Shown here piece after piece: positions 33,294 to 46,465 of a DNA stretch of 64,000 nucleotides. Each line of letters opens with the position of its first letter. Position 1 is the first letter of the stretch. The stretch comes from Blastomyces gilchristii SLH14081 (Eukaryota; Ascomycota; Eurotiomycetes; Onygenales; Ajellomycetaceae): positions 2,457,245 through 2,521,244 of the forward strand of contig NW_003101678.1 in assembly GCF_000003855.2 (NCBI RefSeq), read 5' to 3'. The notes beneath the pieces were generated by a model. The model was given only the letters and a program-made list of their open reading frames with translations, did not search any database and had not been told where the DNA came from. A program made the translations under genes and the position numbers.

Positions 33294-36200
33294 CATCATC
33301 TTCTTATTAGAAAATAATTATTCACATATTATCTTCTCATCAGAAATAATTATTTATCAAGAGATATTTAAACACATAATAACACATAAGAAATAGAGAA
33401 ACAGTCAAACAGTTAAGCAGACACTGAGTTCTCAGAGAGAAGCTTACTCATCAGTTACTCTAACTCTGTAATAAGATCTTATAAAGAGAATAAAATCTTA
33501 TAAGAGAATATCAGTGAAAGATCTGAGAGTTCTGACACTCAGATATATAAGAATATAATTACACTTCTTCAGATTTCACAGCTATTATATATTCAATAAT
33601 TGATATAATCATATCTAACAATAATATGAAACTCTCAAATGTGAGTATAGATATAATATCACAGTGACTCTGAGTAATATTGAAATTATAATAATAATAA
33701 ATAGCTGATATACATGCAACTCAACAACTTCAATATAAAGAGATTTAATGATTAACTCATACAATTCTAATATCTACAGAATCAAATATAAAAGTGCTGA
33801 AAGAATGCTTAAATACTTTTATATATTTTAATACTTCTGATCTCACTCTCTACTTATTATAAAGAATGAAAATACTCATGAAACTGAGTATAGATGAAGA
33901 TTTCATCAGTTTATTAATTAATCAAGATTGATATATTAATGAATAATTGAAGAATTGTATGAAACAGAAGTTTCATTTATGAATAAAAGTATATAAATCA
34001 GTGTTATAAACATCTGATAATATTATTAAATATCTTGATATTCTGTTCTGAGATACTATTATACAACAGAAAGTATTAAATTGATTACAGAGTATCTGAT
34101 AGAGAAATACTTCTCTTATAATATTTATCTCTGACTTCAACATCAAGATTCTAGAAGCAGATAATCAATCTTAAGAGAATTAAATAAAGATTAGTATACT
34201 TAAGAAGATATTAACTTTTAAACTCTTACAGACTCTTATAAGTGCAGATAAAGACCAGACTTATAAAGACTTCTACACACAGCTTCAGACAATGAATAAC
34301 TGTCTTATCAAGCTCAAGAATATACAGAACAGTGATAGAAGATGTTATATCTCAGTGACTTATACACTCACACTGAGGAATAACAATGATACAGATGTCA
34401 TGAATTAAGTAGACTTAAATATTTATATATAAGCAAGAGTCTTCACTGTCTGAACAGACTTTTAAGTTTCTGAGATCACTCTCAAAGAAGTTACTGATCA
34501 ATGTTAATATGAAGTATATATTAACTGTAACTGATCAGAACACATTACTGTCAACTGCTAATCAATCTATGTATCTTCATACTTGAGAGAAAGATTAGCA
34601 TCTTCTCATTCAAAGAATGAATCAGTGCCTGTTCATATCAATCATATTATATTAGAGAAAGATTTAGAAGATAACTATAAGAATGCTCTGATGAAACAGA
34701 GAAAAGATTAACTTCTATCTAAATTTATAAACAGAAGCTTAAAGAGGTCAGATGATAATAATTTAAAGAGAAGATAATAATAAATACAATTCTTGTATCT
34801 ACTGTGATTGATAACATGTATAATATGAAAGTTCTATATTACTATACAATGATAAAATCTTCAGTCATAAGACATTATAACCTTCAGTGTATCTCTTTAT
34901 CAAAATCTTGACTTCTTGCAGAATTTAATGATTTAAAAGACATTTGTATCTGTTATATAATAAAGCTGACTATAGATATGAGAGAATATCAATATAAAGA
35001 TGTCTATGTATATGAAGTTGATAATCTTGATTACAATCTTATGTTAGAACTTGCCTGACTATCTGAATAAGACATCTTATTAAATACTTAAAACAGAAGC
35101 TTGATATTCTCTAATAATAATAGAATTCACAAAGATGATATTCACAAGACTATTGATCTGACACAGATCTCTGTTAATATCTATAAAATACTCAGAAAAA
35201 GAAGTCACTGAAAGAATCACTGATAGTAGAATTATATATCAATCTATTTCATCAGTCTGACTGATATTAAAAAGACTCTAGAAAAGTTATTTTATATTAT
35301 AATAACAGATTCTTGTACAAAACTCTCTTAATAATATTATGAATATCTAGATATCTTCTGATAAGATAATATTATAAACATATCTCTCTTATGAGATTCT
35401 CAAGTGAATCACAGTATCAAGTTAGAGAAAAAGAATGATAAGAATCTCAAACTGTTATAGAACTCTCTTTATAACATGTTCTGAGATGAACTTCTTCTTC
35501 TTCAAAAGACACTTAATGATCTGTTAAATAAAGAATTTATATATATTAGTAACTCTTTCACTGCAGTCTCTATTCTCTTTACAAAGAAATCAGATGAAGA
35601 ACTTCAATTCTATGTAAACTACTGAGATCTGAACAGATTAATAAAGAAAGATTGATATCTCTTATCTCTTATCAATGAAATTCTAGCATGAATCAGATAA
35701 GCTTAATAATTTATAAAACTAGATGTTATCACTGTGTTTCATAAAATTGATATTATTAAAGAAGATGAATAATTTACAGCATTCTAAACATATTATGATC
35801 TCTTTGAATAAATAGTCACACTCTTTGAACTGACTAATATTCTCAGTATATTTCAGAAGTATATTAACTGAGTACTCTGAGATTTTCTTAATGAGTTTAT
35901 ATCTACTTATCTAGATAACATTCTCATCTTTACTGATAAATTCAGAAAAGAATATCAAGAGCATGTGTGAAAGATATTACAACAGCTATAGAAAGCAGAA
36001 CTACTAATAGATATTAATAAGTATGATTTTAAAGTCAAGAGTATCAAGTATCTGAGTTTTATTATAGAAGCTGACAATAGAATTCAAATGAATTCTGAGA
36101 AAGTCTTTATCATTCTTGAATGAAAAGATCTGTATACTGTGAAAGATATACAAAGCTTCATTAAATTTACTAACTTCTATCAGTGATTTATACAAAACTT

Positions 36201-38349
36201 CTCAGATATTATAAGATCACTTACAGATCTTATTAAGAAAGACTCAGTATTTCAATGATCAGTGAATACTGAAGCTGCATTTATATAGATAAAGAAGATA
36301 TTCATTAATATCTCTCTACTGATAATATTTAATTCTGATTATAAAATAGTTGTTGAAGCTGATTTCTCTGACTATATAATAGAAGAAGTAATATTATAAT
36401 ATAATAATGAAGATATTCTATAATCATGTATCTTCATATCTAAGAAACTGAGTTCTGCTGAATGTAATTATAAGATCTATGATAAGAAACTTCTCATAAT
36501 TATATACTGTTTAGAAGAATGAAACTCTGAACTCTGAAGTATCTCTGAATTTGAGATAATCATAGATTATAAGAATCTTAAATACTTCATAACTATCTAT
36601 AAACTTACTGAATAATAGATATAATGATCCGAGTTTCTAAGTCACTTTCATTTTATAATACACTATCACTCTGACAGTCAGAACTCAATGATAGATACTC
36701 TCTCATAATAAGAGTAAGATATACTATCTGATGTAACAGATACTCACTGAATGAACTGAGAGCATCAGCTCTTGAATCTGAAGATATTAATTAATCAAGA
36801 TAAAATAGCGTATAGTATTATACATGCTTCTCTGATTAGAACTGATATTAATATCTTCACTTCTTCTACACTGAATGAACTGTGATATACAGCAGCTCAG
36901 ACTGATGAACTTCTTCAGATTCTCACTAAAGCAGTATGTCAAGAAACACTCTAATTTCTCTCAGAACTACATATAAGAATCAATATCTCAGAATGCTTAA
37001 TTAATGATAATAACACTCTATAATTCTGTGAATAATGCTGAGTCTCTTACTCTGAACTCTTACACACTCAGATAATACAAGAGATGCATGATTCATATAT
37101 AATCAGTTATTTAGACTGTGAATAACTGTATAAAATAATCTTCTGAGAATTCTACTGATCTGAGATATTAAACAGTATCAGACACTTTATTTAAAACTGT
37201 AATTACTGTTCTTCTATTATCTTATAAAAGAACTGTAGAAGAGATCTACTGAAATTACTTAATATTCTTAATAGAATCTAATGAGATGTAGTAATTAACT
37301 TCACTATTAATCTATTTAAGAGTAAAAATTATAGAAACATTCTGATTATCATTGACTGACTAAGTAAGAGTGTAATATTGAAATCTTATAATAAGATAAA
37401 TATCAGATAAGTCACTGAAGTTTTCTTACAGAGTTCATTCTATTGAATGTATAAATTATCAAGATTAATAGTATCAGATCAGAGCTGTCAATTCATGAGT
37501 ACTCTCTGAATAAGAATCTGTCAAGTTCTCAAGATTATACACTGTCTATCAACTGTCTATTACTCTGAGACTGATAATGCATCAGAATGAACAATTCAGA
37601 CTGTAAAGAATTATCTTTATAAGTTCTACAATTATTTATAAGATGATTAATATAATTTTCTTCTATATACAAAGATTACTATCAACAGTTGAGATGCTAT
37701 TTCAACAGATATAAGTCTGTTCTTTCTTACATACAGATATCACATGAAAGTATTGAATCTTCTAGAGATTACACAGTTCATATCAAATTCTCACAGTTTA
37801 ATTCAGATCACTGATAATATAGTAATGAAGCTTTAAGATATTTATAACTGAGCAGAGATCTTCATGACAACTGTAAAACAAGATTAAGAAGATTAAATTA
37901 ATATCTGACAAGATTCTGCAGAGCAGTATAAGATAGAAGATCTTATATAATTGAATCTCAAGAATATATAAATCACATGTTCATCTTATACACTAGACTA
38001 CTACTATATCAGGTATAAAGTGATAGAAGTTCTAGATAGTCACAACTATTATCTTAACACATCATCAGAAATTCATAATATATTTTATACAAGCTTGCTC
38101 TGCTGCACTATCACTGATTCATTCTCTTCTCAGCTGACTTCTGACTGACAGTTATCAGACATCATAGAAGAAGATAATGAGCTTGAGTGAGAGATTGAAG
38201 ATATTCTTGATAAGAGATTCTGCAGCTGCAGTCAATAATATCTTATGAAATGAGTTGACTATAATTAACTGACCTGAACTCTGAGTTCTGCATTATTCAA
38301 AACAGCAGCCCTTGATCAATGAGAACTGCTTCTGAAAAGAGAGGACTAA

Positions 38350-38620
38350 TGTGGCGGGCTGCGCCTGATCAATTATATAGACTATTTCATTACACTTCAT
38401 AGATTCTTTCATTCCTGATCACCGATCCGCAGCTGCTACAAACATGTACATATTCTTTCATCTCAAAGCTTCACTGCGTACACCACCACATACGCGTATA
38501 AATATCTATCTCAATCACTGATTCTCGCACTTTCTCTTTCTTTTCTTCTTTAATGTTTTTATCTTTGTTATATAAGATCTATCAATATTATACTGATCTA
38601 TTCAGTGTAGGCCTCTTACA
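38350..38620 (+). repeat. 3' LTR of G3
   Basis: 271 bp partner of 33010-33280, with the same ends. Nearly all differences are C-to-T or G-to-A, concentrated at CpG and CpC/GpG (for example GCGCCCGATC against GCGCCTGATC). Confidence 0.92.
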
Positions 38621-41600
38621 CATGTTCTAGTTTCAGCTGTATTATAGATGAGAATATTTTCTTTTTACATTTAATTGAAGAAGATTTTCACTTGAGTTTT
38701 ATTTCAAATCTTGAATAATGTATACTCTTCTTTTATTTCTGCTAGCTTTCATTTCACTTGTCTAAATAAGATTCTTTTATTTTTCTCTTTATAAAAGATT
38801 AGGATATAATTTTTTAAATAGATCTGCTTAATTCTGAACTCTTTCTTGCAGCTGAATCAGTCAATTCAATATCATGAATATTCATATAAGCAGAAACTCA
38901 GTGCAGATGAATTATCAGCTTTAATATTCTTCTCTTTTAAATTTTTAAAATGAAGTTTAAGATTAGTTCAAGATTCATTTGATCATTATAAATCTGACTA
39001 TTTCTAAGTCTTTTTAAAGCAGCTTGACTATCAGAGAATATTCATATCTCTTTCAAACTATTTTCTCTTTTATGAGATTTTATTTTAATAAGTTTGAAAG
39101 CTTTCACTATTGTAAATAGTTCAGCATCAAAGACTTCAGATTCACAGTCTAAATTTCAGAAATCTGAGATAAAATTAATATTATCTTCAGTATAAGCAAT
39201 GTCTGCATCTAATCTATTTAAATTCTCATTTTTTAAGCTATCTGAATAAATCATAATACAGTCTTTTATATTAATTGTAGAAATTCTTTTCAAATGCTGT
39301 TCATATTCTTTCTGTTTAGATAGTTCACTTATTTGCAAGTCTATAAGAGATTCAAGCTTTTCTCTTCAGAAAGATAACTTCTCATGATCAACTTTTTCAA
39401 TATTTAAAAAAGAAAATTGATTTTTAATCAGTGAGTATAGTCTATACAGTTGAGAAGATATTTTCTTTGAAGAATTATTTTCATTTTAATCAAGAAATCT
39501 ATTTCAAGTCAGTTCATTTTCAGAGTTAACTGATGAAAATGAGGAAGAGACTTTTTCTCTGATTATATAATTTAAGCTTATCTTTATAACTCTCAGAGTA
39601 TAGTTCATACAGATCTTTTCAAATCTAATAGTAGAAGAAGAAATTGAAGCTTCAATTTTCATTGCTTTAATAGAAGATGAGTTGAATGCTTTCAGAATTC
39701 TTCTCAAAGCTCTGTTTTACAGACTTTGAAACAGTTCAGTGAAATTTTCTTGATTATTTCACTAAACTTGAACTTCATAATCAGCTACTGAGATAATACA
39801 GGCTATATATAACTGTCTCATAGCCTGGAAGAATAGATCTCTCTCTGTATTTGATAGTCTGATAATATTATTCAATAGTCTTTCTGCCTTGACAGTTCTT
39901 TGTTGAATATAATATTTAAAATTCAACTTGGAGTTTAACCATACTTCTAATTATTTAATATTTAAACTGGGTTTAATCTCTCTATTTAAAAGAGTTAGAG
40001 ATAGTTCTTTCTCATTGAATCTAGAAAAGAAATGAATTAACTCAGTTTTATTCATATTAAGTTGAATTTGATTGATATCTGCTCTGACAAGGATTTTCTT
40101 TACAGCTTTTTCAATCACTTTTAAATTCTCTTTGATAGTTATTAAGCTGTAGACTAGATCAATATCATCTATATAACTTAAAGATCACACTATTTTCATA
40201 TTTCTATCTTTGAATAGATATACAGTGTATATTACAAATAAAATGAGTGAGATTGAAGATTCTTACAGCACTTCTATTTTTATCTCAGTCTTGTCTTATT
40301 TCATTTCATCAAAGAAAAGTTATATGATTCTTTTAGATATAAAACAGTTAACTCATTTTATTAGAGAAAGTGATAGTTTTAACATCTTCAAAGTCTGAAT
40401 TAACTTTGACTTTGAAACATGATCAAATGCTTCTTTTATGTCAATAAAAACTGCATTTGAGACTAGATCTTCATACTTTACTATTGAAATATCATGAACA
40501 ACTGAGAGAACAGTGTCAATTGTAGAACATTGTTTTCTATCTCTCATTTATTCACTGAATAAAAGAGAGTTATTAATAGAGCTTATAAAAGATAGTTGAG
40601 TAACTATTATCTTTTTCAAAATCTTTTCTAGACAGTTTAATAGAGATATTACTCTATATGACTTAGAAATTGAAGTTTTTCTATTAGATTTTACAAGAAT
40701 CACTTCAGTGACTTCTCTTCAGCATTCAGAATGATATTCATTTTTTAAGAGATTGAAAAAGAGCTCAAAATATTCATTCTTTAAGTAGGAATATGTATTT
40801 TGAATAATTAAGTAATTAATTGAATCAGGCTCTGCAGCAGTTTTAACAGAACTTGAGAAAATAGCTGACTCTAATTTATCTTGTGTAAGATCAGACCATT
40901 TTCAGTCATTTTTATCAATATAGTTGAGAAGTGATATATTCTCTTTCTCTGAATCTGAATCTAAATCTGATGAGTTCTGAAAGAGAATTCTTATAAAAGC
41001 TTGATATTTTTCCTCAAAAGAGTTTGCTGTATATAATTCATTCTAAAACTCATATTCTAAGACTGGAAGTTTTGCTACACTTCTTGTTTTAGTATAGTTA
41101 AAAGCTTTAAAAACTTCCTTTTCTTATACTTCTTTAAGAAATTTATTCCAGCAGTCTGTTTTAGCTCTTTTAATATCTGAAAAATATTCATTTCTGACAA
41201 CTTTGAACTCTTCATCAGATATTACATCATTCTTTCACTCTCTTCTAGCAGTAGCTAATTCTTTTCTTTTAGATGAGATATTCTCATTTCATCAAGGTTT
41301 TAAATACTCAGAAGATTTTCTCTTTGAAATATTATCTCTAATACTTGTTAGAATAATAGATGTAATGAGCTTCACTCTATTCTCAAGTATTTCATTTGAG
41401 ATATCTTGATCAGAATTTCAATATAGCTCACTCTGTCTTTCAGATTTTAACAGTTTTATACTTTCTTTAACTGCTTTTCAATCAGCTTTTTCAAAGTTAA
41501 ACTGATTAGAGAGAAGAGAATTTTCACTCATTTATTTTTCACTCAGTTCAATATTAAATTGAATAATCTCATGATCTGATTCTGATGTCTTATTTAAATC

Positions 41601-42569
41601 AATAAACAAGTTTATAAGTCTTTTTTTCATTAGATTTTATGATATGAAGATTAGATCTATAATAGATTTCTGTTTCATATCTTTTCTAAAGAATGTTTAT
41701 TGATCAGACTTATTAATCAAATCTATTAAATACTCAAAGATTCATTTAATCTGATTATTAGCTCTCACTACTCTCTTGCATTCTGAATTTCATCAGAGAT
41801 GATGTGCATTGAAATCTCCTGCAATTATAGAGTTTCTTGATAAAGTTATGTTCAGAAATTCTCTATCAATTGTTCAGATATTATTATTTTTCTTCAATAA
41901 CTTTTCATTATAGATATTTATAAGCTGTATAGTATTAAACTCATTTTCTTTATCTATAATATCACTCACCAGAATATCAGAGTCAGATATAATATTAAAT
42001 CTTAGATTAAATTAATATCTTGATCTCTTTCTTCTATAGATCACTACTCTTAACTTTATCTCAGACTTTTGAGATAGAAAGCAGCAGTAGCTTGAATGAG
42101 AAATGATATAATTTTACTCAGCATCAAAATTCAGTTTCTGAAGTAGTATAAAATTAACTGTTTATTCAAATGCAATTTGAAGACAAGAATAAATACAATT
42201 TAAGTTTCTATTCACATTATTTTAAATAAATGTAATTTTTGAAGAGTTTTTAAACTTTTTTTTGTTATTTTTGTTGTATATTCATACTAAAAGAGAGTAG
42301 AGATAGAGTAGAATCTAGTCACTATTATCAGATAGTAGATTATAACTATTTTGAAAAGTAGGAATCTCAACTGCTTGCATTATATCTAGTTTATCATCAG
42401 AGTCATTTCTCAATTCTCTAATTTTAACAGAAGTTTAAGAATTCAAATTCTGTTTACATTTAGCTGGAGAATTGAAGTTTGAAGATTTAGATAGTTGAGA
42501 GTTTCTTCTTTTTAAGCTTGCAGTTGTACATTTACTGGCTTGACTCTTCTCTTCAGTTCTAGATTGACT

Positions 42570-42948
42570 GTCCCAATGGCCGAATAGTTAATGTGGCCAC
42601 CTGGTAGCACCTTGGCATGGGAAACCAAGGCGCGTGGGTTTGAAACCCGCAGGGGATACATTAAATCCAGAACTCAAGCACCTCAGGTTTCTAATAAATA
42701 CAGAGGTGTACAAATCACTTCAATGAATTGCTCTATGTTCCTGGGCTGGGAAGTTATTATCACATGTATCTAATTGTCACTCCTTTGTATTTTCCTATGT
42801 TCTTGTTATCTTGGCGTGATCTCAACACCTGTATTTCCTCCTGTATAATCAACACTTGATCTGTATTTAACATCACACAAGGACTCATCATAAGCTCCGC
42901 TTGCATATGAGTATAATGGAAGAATAATAATAATAATAATAATAATAA
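42570..42948 (+). mobile_element. tRNA-derived SINE, copy A
   Basis: 379 bp insertion in LINE3 between ORF1 and ORF2, flanked by a perfect 12 bp duplication TCTAGATTGACT (42558-42569, 42949-42960). LINE4 has the empty site at 56972-56990. The head resembles a class II (Leu/Ser-type) tRNA: A-box-like ATGGCCGAATAGTTAATG at 42577-42594, a stem CCTTGG...CCAAGG, and B-box GTGGGTTTGAAACCCGC. The body is non-tRNA and the tail is (AAT)n (about 42922-42948). Its CpGs and CC/GG are largely retained, unlike the host LINE, so it is younger than much of the mutation around it or escaped it by its short length. Confidence 0.88.
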
Positions 42949-42978
42949 TCTAGATTGACTTTGAGCTTCATCTTTTCT

Positions 42979-44817
42979 TCAGTTCTTTTGAGTTCTAGAA
43001 GCAAATATACATTCTTTTAAGCTAGATGCATATTTTTCTTTGCAATTAGAGCACTTAAGCAGAGTGTATTGACATATTTCACCTCTTTTTAAGTATATTT
43101 CATATTTATGCTCACTAGTTTTGTGATCTCTGATATAGAATGCACATTTTGAGTCTCTAAAACATGAGATTGTAAAGTGTTCATATCTTTGACAGTTTGA
43201 ACACTGTGTTTGAGCTTTGAGATTCATTCTTGAGTCTTTGTATTCATGAACTCTCATTTTCAAATCTGCTACTCTTACTTCAGAGATCTTTGACTGTTCA
43301 AGTGTTTTTATATATACTAGAACAGAGGCATTTCTTCTACTTTATCTGAAATCAATTGAATTTAGTCATACATAGACTGGCCGCCGGGACCATGAATTTC
43401 ATGTTTAATCTTATTTGGTCTGATCTCATACATTTCTTAGCATGAATCCCGCTGGGACTAGTCATTAAAAAAACATGCAAAGTGACTATATATCAGATTT
43501 TAAAATGAAATCATGACTTGAAAAAAATGAGAAAGTGATCTTATTTGATCCCATTAAGTCTCATTCTTAGCATAAAGTTACTATTTTTAGACATTTTAAG
43601 GTTTTTTTTAGACTATTTTTAATTTTTTAAAAAGTAACACTTTTTGATAACACTCAAATGAGATTTAAAGTCATTTAAAGCAATAAAAATAATTTAAATT
43701 GAGAAGTGAAAATCATGATCTTATTTGAAAAATGTGATAAGACTAGACAGTAAGTCTCACTGAGACAGTATAAGACTACTATCTAATGTTAAAACTGTGT
43801 AATGGAATCAGTTGAATTGATAATGAGACTATCAAAAAATCTGATCCTGGTCTCAGACACAGTCACATGGTCAGTCTAGTCATACAGACTTCTTTCTCAG
43901 TTGAATAGAGTTGTATTCTTTCAATTCATTTTTGAGAAGTAGCATTTCTTCTTCACAGTCAAAAATTTCAACTGAAATATTATAAAGAATGAATTTATCT
44001 CACTTTTCATCTCTTTCAGATAGAATTGTTGTGTTTAGTAAAGATTCTACTACTGACTTTCAGAGATTCTCATTCTGAATAAGGAATTCAGCACTGAATT
44101 CAGGCATTGTAGTCAGAATAATAGAGTTTTCAAAGAATGATGGCTCAATTAAAGCTATAACTGGTTTTTAAACTTCAATATCAGTTATCAACTGAGAAAA
44201 GAACTGCTAATTAATTTCATTTCTGATTCTAAAAATGAGATTTGAGTTTAGCTTGTTTCTTTACAGAATGTTCTGATTTAACACTTTGAGAATAAGTCTT
44301 CTATTTCTGAAGATTTAAAAGTTTTTCTCTTTTTACATTTTCTTTTTCACTTTTCTATGAATAGAGGTATGAGCAGTATTCTTCTCAGTTTTCTCAGAAT
44401 TTTAAGAAGATTTTGAGATAGCAGATTTAGAGACAGTAGATTCAGCTGCTTGAGTATATGTTTTCTTCTAATTCAAAGAAGAAGAACAAGTAGGAAAAAA
44501 AGAAGAAGAGTAAGATGAAGAGTCAGTGATTATACTAGAAATTTTCAATGTTTTTTGAACTGTGTTTGAGATTTCAAGTTTGAACTTGATCATCTTCTGT
44601 AGTTGTCTAGTCTGAGTATGAAGAATTAACAGAACTTCTTCATTCATCTCACTCAGACACTGCTTTTTAAGAATCTTGCTTGCTTTTTCAAGTTTCTATA
44701 TTCAAGAACTTGTTATTTCTCTATTCTTCTTCTTCTTCTCTTCAGAATTTCAATCTCAGGAATAACATTTGAGAAAGCATCTTTTTCCATATCAACTGAG
44801 TGTATTTTTGAACTCAT
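42979..44817 (-). pseudogene. LINE3 ORF1 (gag-like, zinc knuckles), decayed
   Basis: Starts MSSKIHSVDMEKDAF at 44817. The C-terminal 94 codons (43263-42979) remain open and hold a clear zinc knuckle C-SN-C-QRYE-H-FTIS-C, followed by two degenerate ones (CAFYIRDHKTSEH and CSNCKEKYASSLKEC, with Cys/His changed to Tyr). Such CCHC arrays bind the element's RNA in Tad1/I-group LINEs. The ORF is split by MITE M2 at 43373-43878 and by several stops. Confidence 0.82.
43373..43878 (+). mobile_element. 506 bp MITE copy M2 (hAT-like)
   Basis: Starts TAGACTGGCC, ends GGTCAGTCTA, flanked by the 8 bp duplication GTCATACA (43365-43372 and 43879-43886). It interrupts LINE3 ORF1; LINE4 is uninterrupted at 57380. 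Same length and sequence as M1, inverted, and somewhat less mutated (GGCCGCCGGGACC retained at the left end). Non-coding. Confidence 0.87.
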
Positions 44818-45854
44818 TGTTCTCACTCAATGAAAAGTTGGTCAGACTGTTTCAATTGAGATATTTCTAAGTCTGTTTTCAATTGAAAAGTTGATCAGAC
44901 TGTTTCAAAAGAAGAATAAAAGACTTTTGTGTATAAAACACCTGATTTTTTTCACACTAGTTCAGTAAGTAGATTAGATTTTTAAAGAGAATCTAATAAA
45001 CTAAAATTGATTTTTGAGATAAATCAATAAAATCTTTACAATCTCTTTCTTGAGATATAGTGAGAAAAAGTATGATATCAATTGATATAAATCAGATAAT
45101 ATGACAGTTTTTGAGAGAAAAACTAATGAAAAATAAATCAATTTTTTACAGAGAAATTGATTAAAACTATTCAATTTTATTCTAAATTATTCAATTCTTC
45201 TCGCACAACAAGTATACAACTCAAATCAGTTAATAAAGAGTGTAAAAAGAAATTAAGTATTAATAAAAGCTCTTCAGTCACTGAAAAAGTAATTCTTACT
45301 TAAAAGAATATGAAATTATGATAGAAAACAGCTCTGTTTTTAATTATTTGTAAAAATATTGTATAAAATCTAGAGAAAAACATCTTACTTTTTCAAGAGA
45401 AGTAAAAAACTATTTCTAAGATCTTTTTTTTTTTTACATTAACTGCTGCAGAAGAATAAGATAGAAACTGCTAAGATATATACTACTGTATACTCTTTAT
45501 CAAGACTTTCTCTCTTCAGAGTCTTAATATTATAGAGAATATAAGTCTGTTTCTATATAATAATATAAATATTATCAGTGAGATGTAGAGAAACTGATTA
45601 TTTATATCTCAGAATAGAAGACTTTGTCAATAATTATATTAATATAGAGTTAATTCTCAAATTCAATAGAAATCTAGTATTACTATTCTCAATTTCTTAC
45701 AGAATCTATTGAATATTAAGATATTAAAACTAGATTTAATATATCTCATTATACAGAGATCAAAGGCTCAGTCAGATCTTGAGATATACTGATTTTATAG
45801 TTGTTGATATGCTGTTAACTTGTTATCTGCTGATTATGTATTAAATGCTGTTGC

Positions 45855-46164
45855 TGAGGTATCTTTTTGTATTATTCTATCAGAAATGAGCCAGATTAAG
45901 AGGAATAGTACAAGGGTGAGACTTGGTGTTAAAGTCTAGATACACTGATAACAGACTGTGAAGATTGCACTTCAGAAGTGTCTATTGATTATATACTTGA
46001 TATTATCACTGAGATATCTTTTTGTATTTTTCTGCTGAGAATGAGCCAGATTGAAAAGGGCAGTATGAGGGTGAGACTTGGCATTGATGTTTTGAAACAT
46101 CAAAGATGAACAGGGTTTTCATGGAGATTGCTTCTCAGATATCTTCACAATTACAGATTGAGGA
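45855..46164 (-). repeat. LINE3 5' UTR tandem units (2 x 155 bp)
   Basis: Two consecutive units beginning TGAGGTATCTTTTTGTATT (45855) and TGAGATATCTTTTTGTATT (46010). Each contains GAATGAGCCAGATT-like and GGGTGAGACTTGG blocks. LINE4 has the same pair at 59462 and 59617, with the same 155 bp period. Confidence 0.75.
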
Positions 46165-46465
46165 TCTTTCAAAATCAAGAAGATTGGTGCATATGACTAG
46201 GTCTCTTCACCTTACAATTTGTATGGCAATTTGACCCAGGGTTGTGGTGTGGTAGGGGTGAATGAGGGATAATCTCACATGGGAGTTTTGAACAATGTCT
46301 AGTTCACATTTGGCTAGATATCTCCACCACCACACGGGGTATGCGGTCAGCGATGGGGTTAAAATGCTTGTATGATCAAGGGCTTTTTGATGGATCTATC
46401 AGCGGGTTCTTATTCAAAAAATTGAGCGAGTTCATGGTGAAGTGGTTGTACTCTCAGCTGCAGTT

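Larger units (their letters stand above)
33010..38620 (+). mobile_element. Complete Ty3/gypsy chromovirus G3 (Gypsy-A)
   Basis: A 5611 bp plus-strand element between 271 bp LTRs (33010-33280, 38350-38620). It is flanked by CATGT at 33005-33009 and 38621-38625 and inserted in the RNase H/finger part of LINE3. Gag lies at about 33500-34720 and protease at about 34840-35250. RT is at about 35460-36200 (KKSDEELQF, KLDV-TVFHKI, YLD-ILIFTD at 35910-35940), RNase H at about 36300-36700, integrase at about 36990-37900 and the chromodomain at about 38150-38330. The polypurine tract GAAAAGAGAGGA is at 38334-38345. All frames carry stops, mostly TGA/TAA at former Trp/Gln codons. Confidence 0.92.
31824..46465 (-). 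mobile_element. Full-length Tad1-type LINE3, interrupted by four insertions
   Basis: Minus-strand LINE with its 3' TAA-tail at 31824 and 5' end near 46465. It is flanked by the duplication GTATTTAAAGCTGT at 31810-31823 and 46466-46479, inside Gypsy-B. In element order: 5' UTR with two 155 bp tandem units (45855-46165), ORF1 (44817-42979), ORF2 with endonuclease (GDFNAHH at about 41810-41830), RT (SYIDDIDL at about 40160-40180), RNase H (39270-38850) and a finger region, then 3' UTR. Insertions: MITE M1 (31852), gypsy G3 (33010), SINE-A (42570) and MITE M2 (43373). Many transition-type stops; inactive. Confidence 0.88.

Noticed and set aside
42570..42660. Functional tRNA gene.
   Set aside because: The acceptor ends do not pair, the stem spacing is wrong for a cloverleaf, and the unit continues into a SINE body with an (AAT)n tail and TSD.
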